Shown here: positions 10,798-26,029 of the stretch, piece after piece
How positions within the stretch are numbered: position 1 is the first letter of the stretch
Layout: every line of letters begins with the position of its first letter
Assembly (NCBI GenBank): GCA_913774925.1
Contig: CAJYKB010000074.1
Location: 25,418 to 89,417 of the forward strand
DNA length: 64,000 nucleotides
Source: an uncultured Sphingomonas sp.
Lineage (GTDB): Bacteria > Pseudomonadota > Alphaproteobacteria > Sphingomonadales > Sphingomonadaceae
Reading direction: 5' to 3'
Notes under the pieces: model-generated
Told to the model about the DNA's origin: nothing
Seen by the model: only the letters and a program-made list of their open reading frames with translations
Databases searched by the model: none
Made by a program: the position numbers and the translations under genes

Positions 10798-11271
10798 CCC
10801 GCGACGGCGAGATCGCGATGCTGCGGGAACATCTGGCCACGACCGCACGGTTGGCGGATCGCCTGGCGCTGCTTCGCGAACGGTTGAAGCCCCTCATGCC
10901 GATCGACGCCGATCGATTGCGGGGGCTGGACCCCGACAGCGACGTGAATGTGCTCGCCTTCCTCAAGACCTTCGAGCAGTTGGAGGATACGCTGGGACGC
11001 ACGTTGAAGACGATCGCGATGCTGATGCAGCTCGGCCGGATCGACCGTCTGACGCCACGCGATGTGGCGCAGCGGTCCGCCGCGCTGGGCGTGATCGACG
11101 ATCCCAAGGTCTGGGCCGATGCCGTCCGCGTCCGCAACGAACTGGCCCATGAATATCCGCTGCGCCCCGACAAGCAGGCGGCGCAGGTCAATGCCGCCTG
11201 GACGACGAGCGACGTGCTCTTCCAGACCCGGCAGTCCATCGACAACTTCGTAGAGCGGGAAAGGCTTCTAC

Positions 11272-11285
<14 letters not shown>
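10794..11285 (+). CDS. HEPN-domain protein (putative HepT-like toxin)
   Basis: GTG at 10794 overlapping the MNT stop; all-helical protein containing VRNELAHEYP = RX4HXY; preceded by the MNT gene. Ends 14 nt inside gltB. Confidence 0.83.
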
Positions 11286-15786
<4,501 letters not shown>

Positions 15787-15794
15787 TCCCTTCT

Positions 15795-15882
15795 GTTCCC
15801 CGGCGAAGGCCGGGGTCCAGTTACGGGTCGGTCGCGGGATGCGGCACGGTTTCCCAACTGGGCCCCGGCCTTCGCCGGGGAA
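15795..15882. repeat. REP-like paired inverted repeat (family A)
   Basis: gttccccggcgaaggccggggtccag ... aactgggccccggccttcgccggggaac; sits 8 bp and 3 bp from the two convergent stop codons. Confidence 0.9.
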
Positions 15883-15885
15883 CGG

Positions 15886-16482
15886 TCATGCCTCGGGTGA
15901 CGGGTTCCACTCGCTCCACAGCTTCGCCTCGTCCGGGCGCGGGCGTTCGTCGAGCGGGCGGCCGGGGGTGCCGATGAACATGAACCCCGCGATCCGCTCC
16001 GGTGCTCCGCCGAACGCATCGCGCACGCGGTCGGAGAACGCCGGCCAGCCGGTCAGCCAGCCGCCCGCGAAGCCGTGCGCATGGACCGCGTGGAGCAGGT
16101 TCATGCAGGCCGCACCCGCCGACAGCTCCTGCTCCCACATCGGGATGTGGCTGTCGGTGCGCGGGGAAAAGAGCGCGACGACCAAGGCGGGCGCCTGGCG
16201 CGCGAACTGCTCCATCGCGTCAAGCTCGGCGCGCTTCGCCTCCGGGCGTTCGGCGCGATAGGCGTCGACCAGCAGCGCGGCGAGCGCATCGCGGCGGTCG
16301 TCGGGGACGATGACGAAGCGCCACGGCGCCAGCTTGCCGTGGTCCGGGGTGCGCCCGGCGAGCCGGATCATCGCGATCAGCTGGGCCCGGTCGGGGGCGG
16401 GGGCGACCAGATCGCGCGGCTTGCCCGAACGGCGCGAGGCGAGCAGCGCGAGCGGAGAGGAGGTGTCGTTGAACATCGCCAC
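15886..16482 (-). CDS. Nitroreductase family protein
   Basis: ASRRSGKPRDL...AGRTPDHGKLAPWRFVIV...GAACMNLLHAVHAHGFAGGWLTGWPAF; YdjA-like. Confidence 0.88.
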   Translation of the reverse strand: MAMFNDTSSPLALLASRRSGKPRDLVAPAPDRAQLIAMIRLAGRTPDHGKLAPWRFVIVPDDRRDALAALLVDAYRAERPEAKRAELDAMEQFARQAPALVVALFSPRTDSHIPMWEQELSAGAACMNLLHAVHAHGFAGGWLTGWPAFSDRVRDAFGGAPERIAGFMFIGTPGRPLDERPRPDEAKLWSEWNPSPEA

Positions 16483-16578
16483 CCAGATAGAGGCCCGCGC
16501 GGCGTATTTACAGCGCCGGCTTTGCCGCTAGTCTCCGCCGCAACCAATTTTTCGCGTCGACGTAGGAGCGTACTTCCC

Positions 16579-18186
16579 TTGCCCATCATTCCGACGATCG
16601 CGCTCGGTTTCCTGGTGCTGCTGCTGGGTGGCGGCATCGCCGCCGCGGTGCGCCCGGGCGACGAGTTCGCCGGTCACCCCAAAGGCCTGTACGTCCTGTT
16701 CTTCGTCGAGATGTGGGAGCGCTTCTCTTATTACGGGATGCGCGCGCTGCTGATCTTCTACCTGACCAAGCACTGGCTGTTCGACGACGGCAAGTCCAAC
16801 CTGATCTACGGCGCCTATACCGCGCTGACCTATGTCACCCCGCTGATGGGCGGCTATCTCGCGGACCGATACCTGGGACAGCGCAAGGCGGTGACGTACG
16901 GTGCGGTGCTGCTGACGATCGGCCATGCGCTGATGGCGGTGGAGGGCGACGGCGGGCAGGCGTCGGGCGCGATCAACGTGTTCTGGCTGGCGCTCGCCTT
17001 CATCATCATGGGTGTCGGCTTCCTGAAGGCCAACGTGTCGGTGATCGTGGGGCAGCTATATCCGCTGACCGACGTGCGGCGGGACGGCGCCTATACGATC
17101 TTCTATATAGGCATCAACACGGGTGCGGCGATCGGGACGATCCTGGCCGGCTGGCTGGGCGAGACCTATGGCTGGGCGTACGGCTTCGGCGCGGCGGGGG
17201 TCGGCATGCTGCTGGGCCTCGTCGTCTTCGTGCTGGGCCGCCCGCTGCTGATGGGGCGCGGCGAACCGCCGGCGGCGCTGGCGCGCGGGCGCGAATGGAG
17301 CATCTACGGTATCGGCGTCGCGTCGGTGGCGGTGATCTGGGCGCTGATCCAGTATCAGGACGTGATGGAGACGCTGCTGATCGTGTGCGGTGTCGGGTTG
17401 CTCGGCTATGTGCTGTTCGCCAGCCTGAAACTGGAGCCGCATGCGCGCGACCGGATGCTGGCGATCCTGTTCCTGATCGCGCTGAACCCCGTCTTCTGGG
17501 GGCTCTTCGAACAGGCGGGCGGGTCGCTGAACCTCTATACCGATCGCTTCGTCGATCGCGGCGGGGTGCCGGCATCGCTGTTCCAGTCGATCAACCCGAT
17601 CTACATCGTGCTGCTGGGGCCGCTGTTCGCGGGGCTGTGGGTGTTCCTGGGCAGGCGCGGGTGGGAGCCGTCCGCCCCGGCGAAGTTCGGGCTGGCGCTG
17701 GCGCAGATCGCGCTCAGCTTCCTGTTGTTCGTCTGGGGCGCGCGGATGATGGGGCCGGGGGTCGCGACGCCCGTCTTCCTCGTCTTCATGATCTATTTCT
17801 TCCAGACCAGCGGCGAGCTGTGCCTGTCGCCGGTGGGGCTGTCGGCGATGAACCGGCTGGCGCCGCAGCACCTCGCCAGCCTCATCATGGGGGCGTGGTT
17901 CTACATGACCGCGGTCGGCAATTTCGTCGCGGGCAAGATCGGCGAGGCGACCGGCGGCGAGGGCGGCACGATGACGCAGGAGGGAACGCTCGCGATCTAC
18001 AATACCGTCGGCTGGTGGGCGATGGGGATCGCGGTGGCGGTGCTGGCGGTCAGCCCGCTGATCCGGCGGCTGATGCACCTGGATACGCTGCGCGACAGCC
18101 CCGATCATGCGATGGCGGGCGAGCGCGAACTGGCAGAGCCGGCCGCCGCCGGCATCGACACGGCGACGGAGACGCGCCGACCTTAG
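16579..18186 (+). CDS. POT/PTR family oligopeptide:H+ symporter (MFS), probable TTG start
   Basis: HPKGLYVLFFVEMWERFSYYGMRALLIFYLTKHW PTR2 signature, multiple TM segments. The N-terminal part of the 703-aa ORF is artefactual. Confidence 0.93.
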   Translation: MPIIPTIALGFLVLLLGGGIAAAVRPGDEFAGHPKGLYVLFFVEMWERFSYYGMRALLIFYLTKHWLFDDGKSNLIYGAYTALTYVTPLMGGYLADRYLGQRKAVTYGAVLLTIGHALMAVEGDGGQASGAINVFWLALAFIIMGVGFLKANVSVIVGQLYPLTDVRRDGAYTIFYIGINTGAAIGTILAGWLGETYGWAYGFGAAGVGMLLGLVVFVLGRPLLMGRGEPPAALARGREWSIYGIGVASVAVIWALIQYQDVMETLLIVCGVGLLGYVLFASLKLEPHARDRMLAILFLIALNPVFWGLFEQAGGSLNLYTDRFVDRGGVPASLFQSINPIYIVLLGPLFAGLWVFLGRRGWEPSAPAKFGLALAQIALSFLLFVWGARMMGPGVATPVFLVFMIYFFQTSGELCLSPVGLSAMNRLAPQHLASLIMGAWFYMTAVGNFVAGKIGEATGGEGGTMTQEGTLAIYNTVGWWAMGIAVAVLAVSPLIRRLMHLDTLRDSPDHAMAGERELAEPAAAGIDTATETRRP

Positions 18187-18205
18187 CAGCAAGGAGGGAT
18201 GATCC

Positions 18206-18880
18206 ATGGGGGAAGTGACGCTCGCTGCACTCGCGTTCGTGGGGACGCACTTCCTGCTGTCGCATCCCCTGCGCGCACCTTTGGTGGCGCGCATCGGGGA
18301 GCGCGGTTTCCTGGGGTTGTATTCGCTGGTCGCCGCGGTGACGCTGGGGTGGCTGGTGTTCGCCTATCGCGCCGCACCGCCCGGCGTGCCGCTGTGGCCG
18401 GTCGGTGACGCGCTGTGGGCGGTGGCGACCGTCGTCATGCTGGTGGCGAGCGTGTTGTTCATGGGGTCGCTGGTGCGCAACCCCGCGCTACCCGACCCGA
18501 CCGCGCGGGCGAAGGCGGTGCCCGAGCCGCACGGCGTGTTCGCGATCACGCGGCACCCGATGATGTGGGGGTTCGCGCTATGGGGCGTGGCGCATATCCT
18601 GGTCTATCCGGATCCGTCCAACGTCGTGCTGGCGGGGGCGATCATCGTGCTGGCGCTGGTGGGGGCGGCGGCGCAGGACCGCAAGAAGGCGCAGTTGCAG
18701 CCCGATTTCTGGCCGGAATGGGAGCGGCGGACGAGTTTCGTGCCGTTCGCGCGCGGGATGCGCCTGCGCGGGCTGGGCGGGCACGCGCTGGGCGGCGGCG
18801 TCGTGGTGTGGCTGGTGGCGACCTGGGCGCACCTGCCGCTGGCCGGATGGGCCGCGGGGGTGTGGCGGTGGGTGTTGTAG
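18206..18880 (+). CDS. NnrU family membrane protein
   Basis: THFLLSHPLRAPLVARIGERGFLGLYSLVA; FAITRHPMMWGFALWGVAHIL. Confidence 0.85.
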   Translation: MGEVTLAALAFVGTHFLLSHPLRAPLVARIGERGFLGLYSLVAAVTLGWLVFAYRAAPPGVPLWPVGDALWAVATVVMLVASVLFMGSLVRNPALPDPTARAKAVPEPHGVFAITRHPMMWGFALWGVAHILVYPDPSNVVLAGAIIVLALVGAAAQDRKKAQLQPDFWPEWERRTSFVPFARGMRLRGLGGHALGGGVVVWLVATWAHLPLAGWAAGVWRWVL

Positions 18881-18892
18881 GTAGCTGAAGAG

Positions 18893-18921
18893 TCCCTCCC
18901 CTGAAGGGGAGGGGCTTTCTT
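18893..18921 (+). terminator. Candidate terminator hairpin after NnrU gene
   Basis: tccctcccctgaaggggaggggctttctt: GC stem with short loop followed by a T-containing stretch. Confidence 0.5.
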
Positions 18922-18931
18922 GCCGGCGAGC

Positions 18932-19984
18932 TTACCCCGCCTTCTTCTCCAGCGCGTGGGCGGCTTCGGCCATCAGCGTGGCGATGATGTCGGCGATCGG
19001 CTCTTCCTTCGTCACCATGCCGACCGACTGGCCCGCCATCACGCTGCCATGCTCGACGTCGCCGTCGATCACCGCGCGGCGCAGCGCGCCGGCCCAGTAA
19101 TGCTCGATCTGCAACTGCGCCTCGGCCATGGCGACGTTGCCCTCGTCGAGCGACTGCGCGACCTCGCGCTGCTTGGCGGTGAACAGCTCGCCGCCCGCGT
19201 TCTTCAGCGCGCGCACGGGAATGACGGGGAGGCGCGGATCGATCTGGACGCTGGCGACCGCGTCGCGCGCGCTGGCGCGGATGAACGCCTTCTTGAAATT
19301 GGGGTGCGCAATCGATTCGGTCGCGCAGACGAAGCGGGTGCCGAGCTGGACCCCGGCGGCACCCATGTCGAGATAGCCCGCGATCGCCTCGCCGCGGCCG
19401 ATCCCGCCCGCGACGAAGACGGGGACATCCTCGGCGATGACGGGCAGCATCTCCTGCGCCAGGACGCTGGTGGAGACGGGGCCGATATGGCCGCCGGCCT
19501 CCATCCCCTCGATCACCAGCGCGTCGACGCCGGAGCGGATGAGCTTCTTGGCGAGCGCCAGCGTCGGCGCGAAGCAGATCACCTTTGCACCCGATGCCTT
19601 GATTGCCTCCAGCGAGCCCTTGGGCGGCAGCCCCCCGGCGAGGACGACGTGGCCGACCTCATGGCGCGCGCAGACCGCGATCAGTTCGTCCAACTGCGGG
19701 TGCATGGTGATGAGGTTGACGCCGAACGGGCGCGATGTGAGCGCCTTCGTCGCGGCGATCTCCGCATCGAGCAATGCGGGCGTCATCGCGCCGCAAGCGA
19801 TCACGCCGAACCCGCCCGCGTTGGACATGGCAGCGACGAGGTTGCGCTCCGACACCCAGGACATGGCGCCGGCCATGATCGCGACGTCGACGCCGAGGAA
19901 ATGCGCGCCGCGCGCCATGCGGCGGGCGAGGCGCGCAGCGCCGCTGGTGTCGGTGGGGGAGGGGGCGATGAGCGTGTCGGTCAT
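18932..19984 (-). CDS. NAD(P)H-dependent flavin oxidoreductase / nitronate monooxygenase family
   Basis: GVDVAIMAGAMSWVSERNLVAAMSNAGGFGVIACGAMTP; MEAGGHIG; VPVFVAGGIGRGEAIAGYLDMGAAGVQLGTRFV. Confidence 0.92.
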   Translation of the reverse strand: MTDTLIAPSPTDTSGAARLARRMARGAHFLGVDVAIMAGAMSWVSERNLVAAMSNAGGFGVIACGAMTPALLDAEIAATKALTSRPFGVNLITMHPQLDELIAVCARHEVGHVVLAGGLPPKGSLEAIKASGAKVICFAPTLALAKKLIRSGVDALVIEGMEAGGHIGPVSTSVLAQEMLPVIAEDVPVFVAGGIGRGEAIAGYLDMGAAGVQLGTRFVCATESIAHPNFKKAFIRASARDAVASVQIDPRLPVIPVRALKNAGGELFTAKQREVAQSLDEGNVAMAEAQLQIEHYWAGALRRAVIDGDVEHGSVMAGQSVGMVTKEEPIADIIATLMAEAAHALEKKAG

Positions 19985-20035
19985 CGCGACTGACTATGCG
20001 GGTGCGATGGTTTGGGCAAGTTGTCGGGCGTTGCC

Positions 20036-20126
20036 GTGTTCCGGCGAACGCCGGAACCCAGGGTCACGCAGAGCAGCACCTGTTGCGCTTGGAACCCTGG
20101 GCTCCTGCGTTCGCAGGAGCACAGAA
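20036..20126. repeat. REP-like paired inverted repeat (families A'/B)
   Basis: gttccggcgaacgccggaacccagggt ... accctgggctcctgcgttcgcaggagc. Confidence 0.88.
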
Positions 20127-20129
20127 AAA

Positions 20130-21245
20130 TCACGCCAGCGCGGCTTCCAGCGTGGCGCTGGGCAGGCCCAGTTCGTCGGCGACGGCGGGGTAGGTGATCT
20201 TGCCGTCCCACACGTTCAGCCCGGCGGCGAGGTGCGGGTCCTGACGCAGCGCATCCTTCCAGCCCAGCCCGGCAATGCGCAGCGCGTGCGGCAGCGTCAC
20301 GTTGTTGAGCGCGTAGGTGCTGGTGCGCGCCACCGCGCCCGGCATGTTGGCGACGCAATAATGGACCACGCCGTCGACGACATAGGTCGGCTCCGCATGG
20401 GTCGTCGCGCGGCTCGTCTCGAAGCAGCCGCCCTGGTCGATCGCGACGTCGACCAGCACCGCGCCGCGCTGCATCGTCTTGAGCATCTCGGCGGAGACCA
20501 GCTTCGGCGCGGCGGCGCCCGCGACCAGTACCGCGCCGATCACGAGGTCGGCTTCCGCGACGCACTCGGCGACGTTGGCGGCATTCGCGAAGCGGGTCTT
20601 GGCGCGCGCCTCGAAATGCACCGCGAGGCGCTCCAGCACCTCGGGGCTGCGGTCGAGGATGGTGACGTCCGCACCCAGCCCGGCCGCCATCTGCGCCGCG
20701 TTGAACCCGACGACGCCGCCGCCCAGGATCGCGACCTTGCCCGGCCGCACGCCGGGAACGCCGCCCAGCAGCACGCCGCGCCCGCCGTTTGCCTTCTCCA
20801 GCGCGGTGGCGCCGGCCTGGATCGACATGCGGCCCGCGACCTGGCTCATCGGCTTCAGCAGCGGCAGCGCGCCGGAGCGGTCGGTGACCGTCTCATAGGC
20901 GATGCAGGTCGCGCCCGACGCGATCAGGTCCTTCGCCTGCTCGGGATCCGGCGCGAGGTGGAGGTAGGTGAACAGGATCTGCCCGCGGCGCAGCATCGCG
21001 CGCTCGACCGGCTGCGGTTCCTTGACCTTCACGATCATCTCGGCGGCGTCGAACACGGCCTTGGCGTCCGGCAGCAGCTTCGCGCCGGCGGCGGCATAAT
21101 CCTCGTCGCTGGAGCCGATGCCGACGCCCGCACCGCTTTCGACCAGCACCTCATGCCCGTGCGCGACCAGCTCGCGCGCGCTTTCCGGGGTCAGACCGAC
21201 GCGATATTCGTGCGTCTTGATCTCGCGTACCGTACCTACGATCAT
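20130..21245 (-). CDS. ald: Alanine dehydrogenase
   Basis: [74 protein letters not shown]. Start at 21243-21245 within the longer ORF. Confidence 0.95.
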   Translation of the reverse strand: MIVGTVREIKTHEYRVGLTPESARELVAHGHEVLVESGAGVGIGSSDEDYAAAGAKLLPDAKAVFDAAEMIVKVKEPQPVERAMLRRGQILFTYLHLAPDPEQAKDLIASGATCIAYETVTDRSGALPLLKPMSQVAGRMSIQAGATALEKANGGRGVLLGGVPGVRPGKVAILGGGVVGFNAAQMAAGLGADVTILDRSPEVLERLAVHFEARAKTRFANAANVAECVAEADLVIGAVLVAGAAAPKLVSAEMLKTMQRGAVLVDVAIDQGGCFETSRATTHAEPTYVVDGVVHYCVANMPGAVARTSTYALNNVTLPHALRIAGLGWKDALRQDPHLAAGLNVWDGKITYPAVADELGLPSATLEAALA

Positions 21246-21363
21246 GCCATATGCTCCTGCCCCGGTGATGCGGCGGGTATAGCCGCGGTTCCGTGGCGAA
21301 AGTGCGCAAAGTGCGGCCGCATAGCGCTTGCGGTGGGTGATGTACCCGCTATTGGCCGCATTC

Positions 21364-21831
21364 ATGGGAATTTCGTTCGATCGCGCCGATGCGGCGCTGC
21401 TCGCCCTGCTGCAACGCGACTCCAGCCGCTCGATCGCGGAACTGGCGGCGGATGCGGGGCTGTCGCCGTCCAGCTGCCAGCGGCGCATCAAGGCGCTGGA
21501 GGCGGCGGGGGTGATCGACGGCTATCACGCGCGGCTGGACCCCGTGCGGATCGGGCTCGACCTGCAGGCGCTGGTCGAGATTTCGCTGACCAGCCAGAAC
21601 CGCGACGTGCTGGAGCGGTTCGAGGCGGCGGTGATGCGCTATGACGAGATCCTGGAGTGCGACCTGATGGCGGGGCACGCGGACTATGTGCTGCGCGTCG
21701 CGGCGCGCGACCTGAAGCATTTTGACGACATTCACCGCAACTGCCTCTCACAGCTGCCAGAGGTCGCGGCGATGCGGACCTATTTCGCGATCCGCCCGAT
21801 CAAGCGGTGGAGCGGGTATCCGGTGCGGTGA
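21364..21831 (+). CDS. Lrp/AsnC family transcriptional regulator
   Basis: FDRADAALLALLQRDSSRSIAELAADAGLSPSSCQRRIKALEAAGVIDGYHARLDP; divergent from ald. Confidence 0.93.
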   Translation: MGISFDRADAALLALLQRDSSRSIAELAADAGLSPSSCQRRIKALEAAGVIDGYHARLDPVRIGLDLQALVEISLTSQNRDVLERFEAAVMRYDEILECDLMAGHADYVLRVAARDLKHFDDIHRNCLSQLPEVAAMRTYFAIRPIKRWSGYPVR

Positions 21832-21837
21832 CGCGAA

Positions 21838-23469
21838 CTAACGCCACCCCTTCGCGCGCGAGGTGTGGCCGATGCCGGGGTTGAAGGCGTTGCACGGGTC
21901 GAGCGTGCGGTAGTGATCCGCCAGCGCGGGCTTGGCGGTGTAGAGGTGGCCGACATTGTGCTCGGCCGGGTATTCCGCGCCGCACGCATCGAGCGCGTCG
22001 TGGATCGCGTGCTCCACCGCGGCGGCATCCGCATCGGCGCGGACGATATAGTCGTGGTGGAAGACGTGGCAGAAGAAGTGGCCGTAGAGCAGTGCGTGCT
22101 CGATTGCGGGGGCGGCCGCGCCGGTCAGATCGCGGGTCCAGCCATCGTCGTTGCGGCGGAGCGCGAAGTCGAGCGCGACGACCTCCCCGCCATGGACCGC
22201 GCGATAGCGGACCGCGGCGCCCGCCACCGCGAACCGGTGGAGGAACGCGGCCTGCGCCTCCTCCGCGCTGCATTCGAAATGCGCGTCGGGCAGGTGCGTG
22301 GCGAGCCAGGCGCGGGTGGGGACGATGCCCTCGTCGGCGACCTTCAGTATCAGATGGTGCGCGAAGCGGTCGCGATATGCGCGCATCCGCCGCGGCAAAT
22401 GGTCGGGCAGGTGCCGCGACAGGCGCTGGAGCAGGCGATCGCCGAGCGCCGGGCGGCGGGTGATGCGGTCGACCCAGCCGCGCAGCGCGAAGAGCGCGGG
22501 CAGGCGTGCGGTGCCGAGCGTGCGGATCGCGAGGAACGTGTCCTTGCCGTAGAAGTCGGCGATGTCGAACGCAGTGCGGTGGACGTACTCGCCGGAGATC
22601 GGGAGCGGCATGTCGGGGGCGAGCATCGCGCGGCGCAGCGCGGTCAATTCTGCCGGGTCGTTCGTCCCGATGTAGAAGGTGGCGGTCTGCGCATCGCGCG
22701 GAAAGGTGTCGAGCCGGACCGCGAAGAGCATGACCTTGCCAGCACTTCCTGACGCCTCGAACAGGCGGGCGGGGTCGGCGTTGAAGCGTGCGGGGGTTTC
22801 GGCGTCGGTGTCTCGGACGTGCGCGGCGTACCGGTCGTCGGAGGCGCGCGCATTGGTGGGCGCGGGGGTGAAGTCGCCGCGCTCGACTCGGGTCAGGATC
22901 GCCTCCGGGTCGTCGCCGAGCGGGATGCCGAGGTGGTTGACGAGCGTCAGGCGGCCATCCGCGGTCACCTGCGCGTAAAGCGCCAGCTCGGTATAGGCGG
23001 GGCCGCGGCGGACCAGCGCGCCGCCCGAATTGTTGCACACGCCGCCGATCACCGACGCGCCGATGCACGACGAGCCGATCACCGAATGCGGCTCCCGTCC
23101 GAGCGGGGCGAGGAGGCGCTCCAGCCGATCGAGCGTCGCGCCGGGCAGGCACACCACCTGCCGCCCGCCGTCGATCGTGTGGATACCGTCGATCCGCGTC
23201 AGGCTCATCAGCACGACGGGGCGGTCGTAGTACCCGTCCGGGGTGGAGCCGCCGGTGAGGCCGGTATTGGCGGCCTGCGCGATGACGATGACGTCGGCGG
23301 CGACGCAGGCGGCGAGCGCGCGCCATTGTTCGACCAGCGTGCCGGGGCGCACCACCGCCAGTACCTCGCCCGCGCCATAGCGATAGCCGGTAGCGAAGCG
23401 TCGGGTGGCATCGCCGGTCAGGACGTGGCGGCGCCCGACGATGTCGCGCAGGCGGGCGAGGAGATCCAT
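21838..23469 (-). CDS. dld: Quinone-dependent D-lactate dehydrogenase (FAD-linked)
   Basis: MDLLARLRDIVGRRHVLTGDATRRFATGYRYGAGEVLAVVRPGTLVEQWRAL; AANTGLTGGSTP; HNVGHLYTAKPALADHYRTLDPCNAFNPGIGHTS. Confidence 0.9.
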   Translation of the reverse strand: MDLLARLRDIVGRRHVLTGDATRRFATGYRYGAGEVLAVVRPGTLVEQWRALAACVAADVIVIAQAANTGLTGGSTPDGYYDRPVVLMSLTRIDGIHTIDGGRQVVCLPGATLDRLERLLAPLGREPHSVIGSSCIGASVIGGVCNNSGGALVRRGPAYTELALYAQVTADGRLTLVNHLGIPLGDDPEAILTRVERGDFTPAPTNARASDDRYAAHVRDTDAETPARFNADPARLFEASGSAGKVMLFAVRLDTFPRDAQTATFYIGTNDPAELTALRRAMLAPDMPLPISGEYVHRTAFDIADFYGKDTFLAIRTLGTARLPALFALRGWVDRITRRPALGDRLLQRLSRHLPDHLPRRMRAYRDRFAHHLILKVADEGIVPTRAWLATHLPDAHFECSAEEAQAAFLHRFAVAGAAVRYRAVHGGEVVALDFALRRNDDGWTRDLTGAAAPAIEHALLYGHFFCHVFHHDYIVRADADAAAVEHAIHDALDACGAEYPAEHNVGHLYTAKPALADHYRTLDPCNAFNPGIGHTSRAKGWR

Positions 23470-23477
23470 GCGCGGCG

Positions 23478-23837
23478 CTATACGCTGGTCGTCAGCATCC
23501 CGTCGACCACCGTGACCGGCCATGGCGTCAGCCGCGCGCCCGCGCACGGGCCGCCGACGCAGGCGCCGTCCTCGACCCGGAACAGCGCGGCGTGCCAGCT
23601 GCACGCGATGACCGATCCGTCGGGGGTGAGATACTGGTCGAGCGTCTGCGCCAGCGGTAGCCCCATGTGCGGGCAGCGGTCGACATAGCCGAACACGCGG
23701 TCGCCGCGGCGCACGACGAAGCCGTGGAAGCGCCCGGCGCGCATCTGAAGGACGAAGTTGCGCGCGGTGTTGTCGGGGATGAGGTCGAGCGGGCCGAGGG
23801 TGACGCCCGCGGGGGTGGCGGTGAGGCGGTCGGTCAT
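23478..23837 (-). CDS. Rieske (2Fe-2S) domain protein
   Basis: VDRCPHMGLPL...VIACSWHAALFRVEDGACVGGPC. Confidence 0.87.
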   Translation of the reverse strand: MTDRLTATPAGVTLGPLDLIPDNTARNFVLQMRAGRFHGFVVRRGDRVFGYVDRCPHMGLPLAQTLDQYLTPDGSVIACSWHAALFRVEDGACVGGPCAGARLTPWPVTVVDGMLTTSV

Positions 23838-23843
23838 GCGCCG

Positions 23844-23931
23844 CGCTCCTGCGCACGCAGGAGTCCAGGGTTACGGAGTGAAACGACGGTGGTCGCGCGC
23901 GGCCCTAGGTTCCGGCGTACGCCGGAACACG
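23844..23931. repeat. REP-like paired inverted repeat (families B/A')
   Basis: cgctcctgcgcacgcaggagtccagggtt ... ccctaggttccggcgtacgccggaac. Confidence 0.88.
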
Positions 23932-23946
23932 GTGTGTGCGGCCTCG

Positions 23947-24576
23947 TCACGCATCCGCATCCGGCTGCACCGCGGGGTGCGCGGCGGCGACGGCGGGGAG
24001 GGCGCGGGCTTTCTCCGCGACGGCCATCAGCGCGGGATAGGGCGTCAGGTCGACGGCGAAGCGTTCCGCGCCATAGACCTGCGGCACGAGGTGGCAGTCC
24101 GCCAGCGTCGGCGCGTCACCGAACGCGAAGCCCGCGCCGTGACGCGCGATCAGCACCTCCAGCGCGGCGAAGCCGTCCGCGATCCAGCGCGCGATCCAGC
24201 GTTGCACGGTCGCTTCGTCCGCGGACAGGTCGTGGCGGAGCGCGTTCAGGATGCGCAGGTTGTTGATCGGGTGGATGTCGCAGGCGACGATCGCGGCCAT
24301 CGCGCGGACGATCGCGCGGTCGGATGCGCGGGAGGGCAGCAGCGGCGGCTCCGGCCACGTCTCCTCGATCCACTCGAGGATCGCGGGGCTTTGCGTCAGG
24401 ACGCCGTCGTCGGTTTGGAGCGCGGGCACCAGCGGCTGCGGGTTGAGCGCGCCCAGCGCGCGCTGTTCGCCGCGGCGCAGATCGTGGGTCACCTGTTCGT
24501 AGGCGACACCCTTCAACGCCAGCGCGATGCGGACGCGGTAGGCCGCGCTGGAGCGCCAGTAGCCGTGCAGGATCAC
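23947..24576 (-). CDS. maiA: Maleylacetoacetate isomerase (GST zeta family), GTG start likely
   Basis: [38 protein letters not shown]...[39 protein letters not shown]; adjacent to hmgA. Confidence 0.92.
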   Translation of the reverse strand: MILHGYWRSSAAYRVRIALALKGVAYEQVTHDLRRGEQRALGALNPQPLVPALQTDDGVLTQSPAILEWIEETWPEPPLLPSRASDRAIVRAMAAIVACDIHPINNLRILNALRHDLSADEATVQRWIARWIADGFAALEVLIARHGAGFAFGDAPTLADCHLVPQVYGAERFAVDLTPYPALMAVAEKARALPAVAAAHPAVQPDADA

Positions 24577-25856
24577 GGAAGCCGCGCCTTCATGAAGCCC
24601 TTCCACACGTCGTCATAGTCGAGCTGCATCGTCGGCGTCTCCATCGCCCAGCGGGTGGGGCGGACGACGTGGCGCGTTTCGAACATGAAGGCCATGGTCT
24701 CGGCGATCTTCACGGGCTTGAGATCCGCGGTGGAGGCCTTCTCGTGGGTCGCCTGATCGGGGCCGTGGCCGTTCATCTGGTTGTGGAGCGACGCGCCGCC
24801 TGGCGCGAACCCGCCCCCTTCCTTCGCATCATAGGCGCCGGTGATGAGGCCCATGAACTCGCTCATGACGTTGCGGTGGAACCATGGCGGGCGGAACGTG
24901 TCCTCCGCCACCATCCAGCGCGGCGGGAAGATCACGAAGTCGCAGTTCGCGGTGCCGGGCGTGTCGCTGGGCGAGGTCAGCACGGTGAAGATCGAGGGGT
25001 CGGGATGGTCGAAACTGACGGTGTTGATGGTGTTGAAGCGCGTCAGATCGTAGCGGCAGGGGGCGAGATTGCCGTGCCAGGCGACGACGTCGAACGGCGA
25101 ATGGTCGAGCTGCGTCGACCATAGAGCGCCCTGAAACTTCTGGATGACGGTGAAGGGGGCGTCGATATCCTCGAACCACGCCGCCGGCGTCTCGAAATCG
25201 CGCGGATTGGCGAGGCCGTTGGCGCCGATCGGGCCGAGGTCGGGGAGGCGAAACAGGCTCCCGTAATTTTCGCAGACATAGCCGCGCGCGGCGCCATCGG
25301 GCAGGCGAACGCGGAAGCGCACGCCGCGCGGGATCAGTGCGATCTGGAGAGGGGCGACGTCGAGGCGACCCAGCTCGGTATCGATCGCGAGGCGGCCGTG
25401 CTGCGGCACGATCAGCAGTTCGCCGTCGGCGGAGAAGAAGGCACGCTCCATGTCGGCATTGGCGGCGTAGAGATGGATTCCGACGCCGGATTGCTCCGCC
25501 ACGCTGCCGGTGCCGCCGTAGCTGACGAGGCCGTCGAGCCAGTCGGTGGGCGTTTCGGGAAGCGGTAGCGGATCCCAGCGCAGCCGGTTGGGGCTGGGCG
25601 GCACGTCGTCGAACGGCGCGGACTTCAGGTGCGGGGCGCCGTCGTAGCGGACGAACGGCGGATGCTGCGCGGTGGGGCGCAGGCGGTAGAGCCAGCTGCG
25701 GCGGTTCTCATGCCGCGGCGCGGTGAAGGCGGTGCCGGAGAGTTGCTCGGCATAGAGGCCGAAGGGCGTGCGCTGCGGCGAGTTGCGGCCGATCGGGAGC
25801 GCGTGCGCGACGGCCTCGGTCGCGACGTGATTGGCGAAGCCGGGGTGGTAGGTCAT
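24573..25856 (-). CDS. hmgA: Homogentisate 1,2-dioxygenase
   Basis: [90 protein letters not shown]. Confidence 0.97.
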   Translation of the reverse strand: MTYHPGFANHVATEAVAHALPIGRNSPQRTPFGLYAEQLSGTAFTAPRHENRRSWLYRLRPTAQHPPFVRYDGAPHLKSAPFDDVPPSPNRLRWDPLPLPETPTDWLDGLVSYGGTGSVAEQSGVGIHLYAANADMERAFFSADGELLIVPQHGRLAIDTELGRLDVAPLQIALIPRGVRFRVRLPDGAARGYVCENYGSLFRLPDLGPIGANGLANPRDFETPAAWFEDIDAPFTVIQKFQGALWSTQLDHSPFDVVAWHGNLAPCRYDLTRFNTINTVSFDHPDPSIFTVLTSPSDTPGTANCDFVIFPPRWMVAEDTFRPPWFHRNVMSEFMGLITGAYDAKEGGGFAPGGASLHNQMNGHGPDQATHEKASTADLKPVKIAETMAFMFETRHVVRPTRWAMETPTMQLDYDDVWKGFMKARLP

Positions 25857-25890
25857 CCTTGTCCTCTCCTTACGCCGTCATGCCCCTTTA

Positions 25891-26029
25891 CGTCATCCCC
25901 GCGGAGGCGGGGATCCAGAAACGCCGGATGTCGATGGAGCCACAGCGTCAACGTATCTGGATTCCCGCCTTCGCGGGAATGACGGGGTGGGTATTTTACC
26001 CGTCACCCCGGGTTAGGCCCGGGGTGACC
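25891..26029. repeat. Composite REP-like element (family C pair plus family D hairpin)
   Basis: cgtcatccccgcggaggcggggatccag ... tctggattcccgccttcgcgggaatgacgg, then cgtcaccccgggttaggcccggggtgacc. Confidence 0.88.

Noticed and set aside
8975-11245. 756-aa minus-strand ORF
   Set aside because: Antisense to gltD and the MNT/HEPN genes; composition is antisense-like.
16075-16578. N-terminal extension of the POT transporter ORF
   Set aside because: Overlaps the nitroreductase gene in antisense and precedes the conserved transporter start.
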